From a virus, in the IMG/VR virus record IMGVR_UViG_3300039448_000007, positions 1 through 25,857 of that record: 25,857 nt of DNA, one strand, 5' to 3'. Positions 8,162 through 15,465 of the stretch are shown in pieces (within the stretch, counting starts at the first letter, position 1; each line of letters begins with the position of its first letter). The notes under the pieces were generated by a model, which was not told where the DNA came from, searched no databases, and saw nothing but the letters and a program-made list of their open reading frames with translations. A program made the translations under genes and the position numbers.

Positions 8162-9395
8162 TCTGCCCTCCTATCTTTTGTTGGCCCAGTGCCGCCGGCA
8201 GATCATCCCGGCGCGGCAGGTCCATCCAATCGCGCGGCTCATCAGGATGCAGCCATGGCGTCTGGCCGCCCGCACCAAGCCCCTTGGCGAAGAACTCCGC
8301 CTGATCTTTCATGGACCCGCGCAGCAAAGCGCCGGCGTTGAACTTCACCTCATATTCATCGGCTTCGCTTTCGGTCAGCAGAGAGCGTTCAATCGCCTGC
8401 TGCCAAGCCTCGAACCAAGGGTTCAGACCATAGCGGACGAAGAACTGGCCCAGCACATCGATGCCCGAGCCCCATGACGTATCGTCGACACCCAGAAGCG
8501 GACGCGGAACGCCGAAGGGGCGCGCTGTTTCTTCGATCTGATGCTTGCGGTTCTCCAGCCCCTGCCCGTCTCGGCCGGGATGCTGGTTTGGAACGAGATC
8601 CATGCCTTCCTCGAGGATCTTCCACTTGTGCGCATTCTCGGCGCCCGCATCATCGTTCATGCTGGCCTTGAGCCGCTCATAGGCCTCGGGCGAGAGCTTC
8701 TCTTTGTGCTTCAGCGCCCCCCCGATGATCATACCGTTGCGGAACATGCGCGCCGCGGACTTCTCGGCCTGTAGGGCCAAGCCAATGGCTTCCGCAGACT
8801 GCTTGACCAGCGACAGGCCCGTGATCCCGTCATCCGACAGACCATAGCGCAGATGGAACACTTCGGACTGCGGCAGCGTGATGGGGCCGCGGCTGCCCCG
8901 TGTTACCACGTACTCCAGCGCCCAATCGTCGCGCTGCTTCACCGTCACCCGTTCCCCGGCGATTGGCACGAGCTGCATGACGCGGTTGCCGCTGCGCACG
9001 ATCATCGCGAAGGCATCGCCATCGGTCAGCGCGCGCTGCTGCATCAGGCTGCGGAACTCGAATGCGGTCTGCCATGCGTTCGGCTTGCGGTGCAGCACCC
9101 GAAACAACGGGTGATCGCTGGCCTTCGACTTGTCCCCCTTGCGCTGCATGTGCAGCGGCAGCATTCCGATGCTGAAGGCGATGAGCGACACGCAGCGCAG
9201 GATGGTGGTGTTCTTCATCGCCGACTTGGCGTCGATATGCGCCCCGGATTCCGTCATGCCGCCGCCGCCCGTGCGCATGAACTCCAAGAGCGCCGGATCA
9301 TCCAACCCGCTGAACACAGCCCCGCCTGGAACGCTGGCCTGCACCTCCTTTTTGCTCTCTGCGGCAGGGCGCCGGAACAGATTTAGAATTCCCAT
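8148..9395 (-). CDS. Portal protein, HK97 family
   Basis: A 415-aa protein with the usual HK97-type portal course: MGILNLFRRP start, the helical segment ILRCVSLIAFSIGMLPLHM, a FEFRSLMQQRALTDGDAF block, IGLALQAEKSAARMFRNG in the stem/crown region, and a C-terminal block with EETARPFGVPRPLLGVDD. Twelve subunits form the channel at the unique vertex through which TerL pumps DNA. It is preceded by AAGGCGG before ATG 9395 and follows TerL by ten bases. The C-terminal helix and tail (about 350-415) are Gln/Gly-rich. Confidence 0.96.
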   Translation of the reverse strand: MGILNLFRRPAAESKKEVQASVPGGAVFSGLDDPALLEFMRTGGGGMTESGAHIDAKSAMKNTTILRCVSLIAFSIGMLPLHMQRKGDKSKASDHPLFRVLHRKPNAWQTAFEFRSLMQQRALTDGDAFAMIVRSGNRVMQLVPIAGERVTVKQRDDWALEYVVTRGSRGPITLPQSEVFHLRYGLSDDGITGLSLVKQSAEAIGLALQAEKSAARMFRNGMIIGGALKHKEKLSPEAYERLKASMNDDAGAENAHKWKILEEGMDLVPNQHPGRDGQGLENRKHQIEETARPFGVPRPLLGVDDTSWGSGIDVLGQFFVRYGLNPWFEAWQQAIERSLLTESEADEYEVKFNAGALLRGSMKDQAEFFAKGLGAGGQTPWLHPDEPRDWMDLPRRDDLPAALGQQKIGGQNEPA

Positions 9396-9404
9396 AACAC
9401 CGCC

Positions 9405-11114
9405 TTAAAACGTCAGAATGCCGCGCTCTTCGTAAACCGATGGCCCACCGTGCCCGACTGGGTTCCAGCTCATCAGCATCACGGCGTTGAACAGCGCCAT
9501 GAGCGGGTCGATCTTTGCCGAGCCGCTGCGCGCCTTGGTCACCAGCACGGCATTGCCGCGGGTCTCTGTCTTCGCATTGCCCACACACCACCGCATGAGC
9601 CGCTGGTCGCAATGCACCAGCGTCTTGTTCTTCAGTTTGACCGGCGTTCCCTTGATCGCCGCGTTCAGCTTGTAGCCTTGGCTGATCGCCCGGATGTCCT
9701 CGATCTCAAACCCGGCCTCGATCAGCGCGTCGACGATCGAGGCCACACCTTCGGGATCCATGCCGATCCCGTCTTCCTCCGGCAGCAGCCCCGCCTCTTG
9801 TAGCCGCTGGCAAATCGCCACGATCTCGGGGTTGGCCTCGGCATCCAGGTTATCGACCAGCGTCAGATCGCCGGCCTCGACCAGTTCGTGCAGTTCGGGC
9901 GCGATGCTCTTGCGCAGCGTCAGCACACCGCGATCCGCCCAGGCCCTGCCCCAGTGCATCCAGCGCTTGGTTTCCGCGTGACGCCCCAAGACCGAAACGC
10001 CCAACAGATCGTCCAGCCCACCGCCGTCGAGGCCAACAACGCAAACCTCGGAAGAGGCGATGATCTCATCCAGCGTCATTTCCGGCCGCCCGGCCCCGGC
10101 CCAGTGGTCCGCGCCGATCCAGCGCTCGGAGTGCAGGCCCAAGCCGATCTCGATGTTGAGATGCTGGCTCATCCAAATCTGTTCGGCCTCGGGACTGATC
10201 GCCCCGTTGTTCGTGTAGTCGTCTTCCAGACGCTGCTGGCTGATGGAGCGGCCGAGGTTCGGCAGCACCATTGGCCAGTTCTCACGGTTGCGCCAGTACC
10301 GCTCCTTTTTCTGCAGCGCCTCCGGAAACTCATAGAGCACCGGCAACATGATCGGCCGCGCGCCCGCCTTACCGTCCCGGATCGCCCGGGCCTTGCCGAT
10401 CTCGGCCTTCCAAATACCCGCCGGCTCTTTGTCTGACTGGGTGGTGATCATCATCAGCTGACCACCGGTCATGGTGATCCCGCCGCCCCTGATCTGCTGC
10501 ATGACCTGCTGCGCCCCGTTCTTCTTACCGAGTTCGTGCAGCTCATCGATGATGGTCATGATCGGGATTTCCCCGGTCACGATCGAGGTGTCGAAGGTCT
10601 TCACCTCCAGTTCCGTGCCTGTCTTGTATCGTGTGATCGTCTTCGTGTGGTCCTGAACCCGGAAGACCTTGGCCAGTTTCTCATCCAGCCGGATCATGCC
10701 CTGCGCCTGATCGAAGAGCCGGTTCGAGATGTTCTGCGATGGCCCGATCAGCAGCATCTGACCGTTGGGCGACTCGTTCATATAAAGCGCGGTCAGGGCG
10801 AGACCCGCGCTATAGGTTGTCTTCGAGCTCTTCTTCGGAACCATGCAGAGCAGTTCCCAGACGAGCCTTTCCTTCGTCTCCGGATCCTCGCTGGCCAGAA
10901 AGGCGACCAGCACATCGCGGAACCAATCGCCGCAGGCTTCACTCATTGGCGGGTTGCCTGCGACATCCGGCAACCGCAGCCGGTTGAAGAAAGCCAGCGC
11001 CTTGCGCGCCTTGGCCTCATTCAGCGGCACATCCGCCATCGGCGTTTCTCGGCGGCGTAGCCGCTCCCACCAATCCGGACAGGCGAACCGCGGCAGCGGT
11101 TCAGTGCAGTCCAT
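9405..11114 (-). CDS. terL: Terminase large subunit (packaging ATPase/nuclease)
   Basis: A 569-aa terminase of the HK97/phage Terminase_1-like group. The Walker A motif is VPKKSSKTT at residues 92-100 (deviant P-loop, as usual here). Walker B with the catalytic carboxylate is IMTIIDE at 185-191. The C-terminal nuclease half has GLDGGGLDDLLGVSVLG as the first acidic motif and FEIEDIRAISQG with a late basic helix. It drives DNA into the prohead and makes the cuts at packaging start and end. ATG 11114 overlaps TerS by 14 bases. A shorter start at residue 26 (MADVPLNEAK) is possible, but the Trp-rich N-terminus looks natural. Confidence 0.96.
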   Translation of the reverse strand: MDCTEPLPRFACPDWWERLRRRETPMADVPLNEAKARKALAFFNRLRLPDVAGNPPMSEACGDWFRDVLVAFLASEDPETKERLVWELLCMVPKKSSKTTYSAGLALTALYMNESPNGQMLLIGPSQNISNRLFDQAQGMIRLDEKLAKVFRVQDHTKTITRYKTGTELEVKTFDTSIVTGEIPIMTIIDELHELGKKNGAQQVMQQIRGGGITMTGGQLMMITTQSDKEPAGIWKAEIGKARAIRDGKAGARPIMLPVLYEFPEALQKKERYWRNRENWPMVLPNLGRSISQQRLEDDYTNNGAISPEAEQIWMSQHLNIEIGLGLHSERWIGADHWAGAGRPEMTLDEIIASSEVCVVGLDGGGLDDLLGVSVLGRHAETKRWMHWGRAWADRGVLTLRKSIAPELHELVEAGDLTLVDNLDAEANPEIVAICQRLQEAGLLPEEDGIGMDPEGVASIVDALIEAGFEIEDIRAISQGYKLNAAIKGTPVKLKNKTLVHCDQRLMRWCVGNAKTETRGNAVLVTKARSGSAKIDPLMALFNAVMLMSWNPVGHGGPSVYEERGILTF

Positions 11115-11583
11115 GGCTCGATTCTTGGCTCAGCTCGCGCTCAAGTTCATCATCGGCCTCATGGCCCATGAGCTCGCGGCGCTGTTTAACCCCCGGCGAT
11201 TGCTGGCGCGGCTGCTCATTGCCCATCTCGCGCTCTGCGATGTCGCGCTCCGCCTTTTCGAGCAGTGGCTCCAAGGCGCGCATGGCCGAGACGCTGCCCT
11301 TGTCCGCCTGGGCATCGAGGCGGAGGATGTTGCGGGCGCGCATTTCTGCGATCGCCATCTCCCGCGCCATCTTGGCTTTGATTTTCCCACTTTGAAAATA
11401 ATGCTTCCTCAGCGTCGGTACGCTGATGCCCAGTTCCCGAGCGATTTGCGAGTTATTCAAACCCGCGACCAGCAAGGCTCTGATCTTGCTCGCATTTTTT
11501 GAAGTGGCGATGTGGCCGGTTCGACCCGGACCACCGCGCCCCTCAGGGATAGGGTCACCCAGTAAGTCAAATCTCTGATCCAC
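11101..11583 (-). CDS. terS: Terminase small subunit-like DNA-binding protein
   Basis: A 160-aa protein directly before TerL, overlapping it by 14 bases. An N-terminal helix-turn-helix (about residues 32-66, with LLVAGLNNSQIARELGISVPTLRKHY) is followed by a long charged helix (KIKAKMAREMAIAEMRARNI and on) and a polar C-terminal tail. This HTH-plus-oligomerisation-helix plan fits small terminases that select viral DNA. It starts at GTG 11583; a GGAG sits about 11 bases upstream with a seven-T run between. It could be misread as a stand-alone regulator, but the position makes TerS much more likely. Confidence 0.82.
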   Translation of the reverse strand: MDQRFDLLGDPIPEGRGGPGRTGHIATSKNASKIRALLVAGLNNSQIARELGISVPTLRKHYFQSGKIKAKMAREMAIAEMRARNILRLDAQADKGSVSAMRALEPLLEKAERDIAEREMGNEQPRQQSPGVKQRRELMGHEADDELERELSQESSHGLH

Positions 11584-11643
11584 CAGAAAAAAATCTCCGA
11601 ATGATGGGGCTGCCGGTTTCCGCTCTGGCGGGGTGGCAGACTT

Positions 11644-11997
11644 TTACCCCCCCTCCCCTCGGCGCTCCTGCCGCTGCTTCTCGCTGTCGTGGCAGGCTTT
11701 GCAGAGGCACTGCAGGTTATTGCGATCCCAGAACAGCTCCGGATCGCCTCGATGTGCGCGCTTATGGTCAGCCACCAGCTTTGATGTGTTCGCTTCGATC
11801 CGTTTGCACCAAGCGCAGGTGAAGCGCGCCTCTTCGAGCACCGACCAGCGCAACCGACGCCAGCGGGCGAGCGAGTACCACCGGTGCGACGAATGACGCG
11901 GGCCTTCGGCTTTGACAGGCTTCTTTGGGTCCGCGTTCAGCCGCGAAGCAGTCCGGCCGATCCGTGAGCCCATGCCCCGACCAGCAAGCCTACCCAT
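11644..11997 (-). CDS. HNH endonuclease next to terminase
   Basis: A 117-aa protein with a complete HNH fold: zinc ligands C61-x2-C64 (CAWC) and C99-x2-C102, catalytic Asp77-His78 (VADHKRAHRG), Asn near 93-94 (DRNN) and terminal His103 (ACHDSEKQ). The frame is open further upstream to 12156, but ATG 11997 is preferred. GGAGG lies six to seven bases before it, and an intrinsic terminator occupies the upstream stretch. HNH proteins beside the terminase genes are needed for cos-type cleavage and packaging in HK97-like phages. The basic N-terminus (residues 1-50) probably binds DNA. Confidence 0.92.
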   Translation of the reverse strand: MGRLAGRGMGSRIGRTASRLNADPKKPVKAEGPRHSSHRWYSLARWRRLRWSVLEEARFTCAWCKRIEANTSKLVADHKRAHRGDPELFWDRNNLQCLCKACHDSEKQRQERRGEGG

Positions 11998-12016
11998 GCG
12001 ACACCTCCGCCCACCC

Positions 12017-12057
12017 GCAAACGCAAAACGCCCAGCGAGGATCATCCTCACCGGGCG
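12017..12057 (-). terminator. Intrinsic terminator before the packaging/late genes
   Basis: On the minus strand, CGCCCGGTGAGGAT pairs with ATCCTCGCTGGGCG with a very small loop. The 14-base arms (12044-12057 and 12029-12042) pair fully when two G-U pairs are allowed. The stem is followed at once by TTTTGCGTTT. The two wobbles pair only on the minus strand and would be mismatches on the plus strand, which points to a leftward transcript. It lies 38 bases after the stop of the 219-aa gene and 20 bases before the HNH start, so readthrough or antitermination would gate the late block. Confidence 0.85.
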
Positions 12058-12095
12058 CGATTGGGGTATTTGTTCTATGTCTAGGGGGGGCAGAA

Positions 12096-12755
12096 TTATT
12101 CGGCAAGAGCTTTTTTCCAAGGCGTGCGGGGCGGCAGCTCGTGCGAGACATTCCAACGCGACATATCATTTTGAATTTGCAGACAAACTCGAAGCTCCAG
12201 CAGCGCTGACCACCACTGCAAATAATTGCGACGCGCCGCTGCGATCTGATCCGCAGCAGGACGGAACACAACCGGACACACCCGAATGTCATGGCGCTTC
12301 ACCTTGCGACCACTGCAGTCAGCGACCTGCCCGAGCGTTTCAGTTACAGCACGCCGACCGTGCTGGTTCTCGCGCCACCCGATGGGCTCACATCGCGTGA
12401 CCGCCCCGACATAGGCTTCCGGCACAGCACGCGCACGCGCCAACTCAGCGATCTGCACCGCCATGCGCCGGCCACCGCAGCCTTCGGGCAGCACGGCCAC
12501 CGCTGAGGCAACGATGTCAGCATCATGGTCCGGATATGAACGGCCACCGCCATCGATCTTGCAGCCCAGCAAACCGCGCTGCGCCATGCGGTAGGCGTTG
12601 CCTACATGGCCATAGCCCGGCGCCAATGTGCCTTCATCCTCGAAGTCGATCGAGGCGCACTCATCGGCGAATGCCCATTCCAACAGCCGCTGGATAGAGA
12701 TCCGCTTGCGCACGCGGCCCATCGCCTCGGCCTTCAGTGGTGCCATCTGCATCAT
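12096..12755 (-). CDS. Phage protein of unknown function (219 aa)
   Basis: A 219-aa protein starting MMQMAPLKAEAMGRVRKRIS. The N-terminal part RISIQRLLEWAFADECASIDF looks like a short helical DNA-associated segment. The middle contains HDADIVASAVAVLPEGCGGRRMAVQIAELARA. The C-terminal part has a Trp pair (NYLQWWSALLEL). I recognise no family or catalytic motif. It overlaps the previous gene by four bases (ATGA) and is the last gene before the terminator, so it belongs to the early-middle leftward transcript. Its location just before the late block is where a late regulator or antiterminator would sit, but nothing in the sequence proves that. Confidence 0.85.
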   Translation of the reverse strand: MMQMAPLKAEAMGRVRKRISIQRLLEWAFADECASIDFEDEGTLAPGYGHVGNAYRMAQRGLLGCKIDGGGRSYPDHDADIVASAVAVLPEGCGGRRMAVQIAELARARAVPEAYVGAVTRCEPIGWRENQHGRRAVTETLGQVADCSGRKVKRHDIRVCPVVFRPAADQIAAARRNYLQWWSALLELRVCLQIQNDMSRWNVSHELPPRTPWKKALAE

Positions 12756-13372
12756 GCGCCTTTCTCATCCAGCCAGCCGCGGAGCATGGCTTCGGTTTCG
12801 TGATAGCGCCGCAGCCAGTTCCGCTCTTCGCCAGTCACCAGCACGCCACGCGCTTGCCGATCCTCAATCAACTCGACCCGACGCGCATAGTCCGCGGCCC
12901 GCTCGTTGATCCCGGCCCATTCGCGATCCGCGAGCGGTGGCCGCTTGTGGCTCTTCCAGAAGGCATATTCAGCGACCAATCGGCCCTGCACTGCGGCTGC
13001 CTTGCGACCGGCTGCCGAGACGAACCACGACCGCAGCCCCGGCACATCCTCCAACGGCATGCGCTCTCGCGCCTCAGCAAATCCCAGAAGGCTGACCCGG
13101 CTGGGCCAGAACACCTTGTTCGTGCCTTCGCCCTTGGTGCGCATGCAGGCAGCTAGCACCCGTAGGGACTCGTCCGAGAGATAACCGAGATCATCCGCCA
13201 TCTGATCCAGCTTGCGCCGCTGATCGTCAGCCGAGGTGTGATGCTTGAACCGCATCCCATCCTTGACCAGTGGATCGATGAAGAGCCTGCGGACCCGGGC
13301 CCGGTTGGTTTCCTGCGGCGCGGCGGCTTCCTGCGCGCTGTCGGTGCTTGTGATCTGATCCATTTGCCCCAT
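12752..13372 (-). CDS. Phage protein of unknown function (206 aa)
   Basis: A 206-aa, mostly helical and highly charged protein. It starts at ATG 13372, with a second in-frame ATG at 13363 (MDQITSTD) that has a more usual distance to the AGGGG upstream. Recognisable blocks are RRLFIDPLVKDGMRFKHH, LSDESLRVLAACMRTKGEG, WPSRVSLLGFAEARER and a C-terminal NWLRRYHETEAMLRGWLDE. It may be a replication accessory protein given its place just after the putative replication gene and origin-like repeats (inference). No known motif is visible. It overlaps the next gene by ATGA. Confidence 0.85.
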   Translation of the reverse strand: MGQMDQITSTDSAQEAAAPQETNRARVRRLFIDPLVKDGMRFKHHTSADDQRRKLDQMADDLGYLSDESLRVLAACMRTKGEGTNKVFWPSRVSLLGFAEARERMPLEDVPGLRSWFVSAAGRKAAAVQGRLVAEYAFWKSHKRPPLADREWAGINERAADYARRVELIEDRQARGVLVTGEERNWLRRYHETEAMLRGWLDEKGA

Positions 13373-13395
13373 TCCCCTTTTCTCAGCTTCGCAAG

Positions 13396-13404
13396 TTATC
13401 CACA
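13396..13404. other. DnaA box
   Basis: TTATCCACA at 13396-13404 is a perfect match to the strict bacterial DnaA-box consensus (TTATNCACA). It covers the stop codon of the 65-aa ORF. It lies 127 bases from the start of the phased 11-bp repeats, and the stretch between holds further TGTC-type repeats. A single box can arise by chance, but the neighbourhood makes a replication role plausible. Confidence 0.6.
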
Positions 13405-13593
13405 GGCGATCCGCCTGCTGTGGTACGCAACGGTCTTTGTCTGTGTTTTGTCTCTGTCTATGTCCCTGTCGTGTAGGACACTTCGAGACAGATTAAGCAG
13501 GTTGCTGATTTCATTGGACAATCCTGAAACACTGTCCTCAGACTGTCCTGCAACTGTCTCAAGAGTGTCCACCGGACAGTTCACGACACTCAT
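13396..13593 (-). CDS. Small ORF over the iteron region (65 aa)
   Basis: ATG at 13593 overlaps the upstream replication-like gene by four bases (ATGA), and GGGGTGAG lies close before it. The 65-aa product begins MSVVNCPVDTLETVAGQSED and ends with a basic HSRRIACG tail. The central stretch HDRDIDRDKTQTKT is produced by a hexanucleotide repeat, and the first third lies over the 11-bp iteron-like repeats. I know no family. The overlap supports translation, but the DNA repeats suggest the sequence is under selection as DNA. The ORF may be a simple leader or may be non-functional. Confidence 0.5.
   Translation of the reverse strand: MSVVNCPVDTLETVAGQSEDSVSGLSNEISNLLNLSRSVLHDRDIDRDKTQTKTVAYHSRRIACG
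13449..13470. repeat. Four TGTC units at 6-base spacing
   Basis: TGTC occurs at 13449, 13455, 13461 and 13467, exactly six bases apart (units TGTCTC, TGTCTA, TGTCCC, TGTCGT). They share the TGTC core of the nearby 11-bp repeats, so the whole 13.44-13.59 kb stretch looks like one binding region. Confidence 0.6.
13531..13580. repeat. Iteron-like 11-bp tandem repeats plus inverted copy
   Basis: Four directly adjoining 11-bp units start at 13531, 13542, 13553 and 13564: ACTGTCCTCAG, ACTGTCCTGCA, ACTGTCTCAAG and AGTGTCCACCG. An inverted GGACAGT follows at 13574-13580, forming AGTGTCC-ACC-GGACAGT. Further weaker cores are GGACAAT at 13516 and GACACT at 13585. The 11-bp period is about one helical turn and is not a multiple of three, so it cannot result from a repeated peptide. 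This suggests protein binding to one DNA face, as in iterons of phage and plasmid origins. Confidence 0.75.
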
Positions 13594-14237
13594 GGTCTCA
13601 CCCCGCGCCGAATGCCCTGACGCATATCCATCATGTGGTCCGACCACGCGAGCATCGCCTGCTCTACCCATGACGTGTTCCGGTATCCGACATCCTGCTT
13701 GACTAGCCACTCATCCATCCAGCGCACTGCGGCGTCGTTCTTGGCGAGATCAGCTTGCAAGCCCGCGACCGTGGTGCGCAGTCGCTGGACGCGCTTGACG
13801 GTGTTGGCTGCTTCCATCTTGGCGCGGTTGTCCTCTTTGCGAGACACCGCCTCGATCAGACTGTCCAACACCACCGGATGCATCAGCCGCAGCTCATCGC
13901 CGCAGCGGCACAGCCGCCACTTGTGCAACGGTCCGTACTCCAGCTGGCACAGGGCGCGGAAATCGCCCTCTGGTACCATCAAGAGTTTGGCCAGAACCTC
14001 CATGTCATTCGGCAGCGTGCCGACAGGGGATTGGTCATAGGCGATGTTGATCAGATCGAAGTAGAGCGCCCGGCTCTCTGGCCGCGCCTTCAATCGCATG
14101 TCCGAATTTAGCCAGCGACGCCGCTCCCACACCATGAAGAAGTGGCTGTTGAGCCGATCATCACGGCTCAGCGGATACGCATCGATTTCCGCAGCCTCCA
14201 CCAGTTCGAAGGCTGCCCGTCCCACTCTTAGGTCCAT
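13590..14237 (-). CDS. Putative replication protein (DUF1376-like)
   Basis: A 215-aa protein from ATG 14237, which overlaps the preceding stop (TGATG). A TTG at 14240 is the only nearby alternative. The N-terminal half has the feel of phage replication proteins of the DUF1376/winged-helix type: FFMVWERRRWLNSDMRLKA, then ESRALYFDLINIAYDQSPVGTLPND, followed by MEVLAKLLMV and a second HTH-like region. Next comes CRCGDELRLMHPVVLDSLIEA, then a coiled coil with KMEAANTVKRVQRLRTTV and a C-terminal helix. It would bind the origin and recruit the host helicase. The adjoining iteron-like repeats fit this idea. The assignment is from pattern, not from a certain motif. Confidence 0.6.
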   Translation of the reverse strand: MDLRVGRAAFELVEAAEIDAYPLSRDDRLNSHFFMVWERRRWLNSDMRLKARPESRALYFDLINIAYDQSPVGTLPNDMEVLAKLLMVPEGDFRALCQLEYGPLHKWRLCRCGDELRLMHPVVLDSLIEAVSRKEDNRAKMEAANTVKRVQRLRTTVAGLQADLAKNDAAVRWMDEWLVKQDVGYRNTSWVEQAMLAWSDHMMDMRQGIRRGVRP

Positions 14238-14761
14238 CAATTCCCCCCCAAATCCGAAATGTTCGACGCTTTGCGCGCCTGTTGATCGCGGCGATTACGC
14301 TCGCGCATGACAGCGCCAAGAATGGCCTGCAGGGCAGACGGGGATTGCCGCCTGAGCGCGAGCGAGACGTAGCCCCGCTTGAAACCGAGAACCCGATCGG
14401 CCTCGGACATTGATGCAAAGCGCATACCCGCGAGCATCACCGGCTTGGATTTCGCTCCGTTGTAGCGTTGCGGCCGTGCGAGGTTGTCAAGCTTGCCGCG
14501 CATCATCGCGGTATGCACCGCGGAGCGCGTAACACCGAAGTAAGCCGCTGCTGTCTTGACGGAATCGAAACGTTGGCCCCGGATCAGAACTGGCATAGGC
14601 TCGACACCGCCTTGACCTGTGCCAACCCGGTGCAGAGTGCCCCGGCGGGCCGCCACACGGATGGCCTGATCGCTAACGCCGTGCGCCGCAGCTGCTGCCT
14701 GAGTTGTTGGGTAAATAGTGCCCCGTATATTAAGGTCAGTGTATCTCAGCCGAGCATCCAT
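14237..14761 (-). CDS. Protein with three HTH-like (IENR1/NUMOD1-type) repeats
   Basis: A 174-aa basic protein. The start at 14761 is favoured by GGAGG seven bases upstream and by a TGATG overlap with the methyltransferase. Three related units are visible at about residues 11-48 (GTIYPTTQAAAAAHGVSDQA), 58-95 (RGQRFDSVKTAAAYFGVTRS) and 108-141 (AGMRFASMSEADRVLGFKRG). Each has a beta lead with an aromatic residue followed by an AA..G(V/F) helix-turn-helix. Such modules occur as DNA-binding tails of intron-type homing nucleases, but no nuclease domain is attached here. It may be a sequence-specific DNA-binding regulator or replication accessory factor. The C-terminus is basic and helical. Confidence 0.75.
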   Translation of the reverse strand: MDARLRYTDLNIRGTIYPTTQAAAAAHGVSDQAIRVAARRGTLHRVGTGQGGVEPMPVLIRGQRFDSVKTAAAYFGVTRSAVHTAMMRGKLDNLARPQRYNGAKSKPVMLAGMRFASMSEADRVLGFKRGYVSLALRRQSPSALQAILGAVMRERNRRDQQARKASNISDLGGN

Positions 14762-15465
14762 CAGGCGACCTCCGCCATAGCGGCCTGGACGCGGGCACAA
14801 GCCGCTTCAAAATGCTCAGGGTTCTTCTCGATCCCAATGGCACGGCGACCCAGCTGAGTCGCTGCAATCAGCGTGGTGCCGGACCCCATGAAGGGATCCA
14901 GCACCAGATCGCCCGCGCGGCTGGAATTTGCGATATAGCGCCCCATGAGCTCGACCGGCTTTTGCGTCGGATGGACGGCCCCCGCAGGGCGCGCCATGCG
15001 CGTGATCCGTTTATCGCCACCGTAGGTGATGTCTCTTGCGCGGCCTTTCCACAAATACAGCGTGAACTCGCCATCTTTCATGTAATAGCGCGTTCTGGAG
15101 GGGACGATCTTGTCCCAAGTCAGCAGACTGTGAAACCGGAACCCTGCCCCCAGAAACCCCGCATGCGCGGCAAACAGGTTCTTGTCATCGCACATCACAT
15201 AGGCGTCGGCATCCGGTGACAGGGCGCGGTAGATCGGCCCGCCGATATCGGCCCATTCGACCACATCCATCAGCAAACCGCTGTTATCGTAATTAGCAGC
15301 GGATAGTTTGCCGCCCATCGCACCGACACGGTTGCCGCCCGAGGTCAGCCGGTAGGGCGGATCAGTGACCAGCAAATCAGCCTGCCCTTCAAGTTCCCGC
15401 AGAACTTCCAGCGCATCACCGAGATAGAGCCTGCACGGCCCGATATGACGCACGGCAACGCTCAC
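14761..15465 (-). CDS. DNA methyltransferase (N6-adenine/N4-cytosine type)
   Basis: A 234-aa enzyme with catalytic motif DPPY at residues 35-38 (LLVTDPPYRLTSGG) and the SAM-binding motif DPFMGSGTT at 190-198, preceded by HPTQKPVELM. The order IV then I places it in the beta-type amino-methyltransferases. The putative target-recognition part lies at about 80-160. No partner nuclease is near, so it is a solitary phage enzyme, perhaps for protecting phage DNA or for regulation. It begins at GTG 15465 in a GTGA overlap with the ParB-like gene. It lacks the C-terminal extension of cell-cycle enzymes such as CcrM, so the target site cannot be inferred. Confidence 0.92.
   Translation of the reverse strand: MSVAVRHIGPCRLYLGDALEVLRELEGQADLLVTDPPYRLTSGGNRVGAMGGKLSAANYDNSGLLMDVVEWADIGGPIYRALSPDADAYVMCDDKNLFAAHAGFLGAGFRFHSLLTWDKIVPSRTRYYMKDGEFTLYLWKGRARDITYGGDKRITRMARPAGAVHPTQKPVELMGRYIANSSRAGDLVLDPFMGSGTTLIAATQLGRRAIGIEKNPEHFEAACARVQAAMAEVA

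Noticed and set aside
11584-11600. Seven-T run before TerS as a terminator
   Set aside because: No stable stem precedes it on the minus strand, and it lies inside the TerS leader.
11998-12156. A longer N-terminus for the HNH nuclease
   Set aside because: It would read through the terminator stem and overlap the upstream gene; ATG 11997 has a good RBS.
11912-12400. A 162-codon plus-strand frame across the HNH start and terminator
   Set aside because: It lies opposite two minus-strand genes, has no RBS or family and is composed of typical antisense residues.
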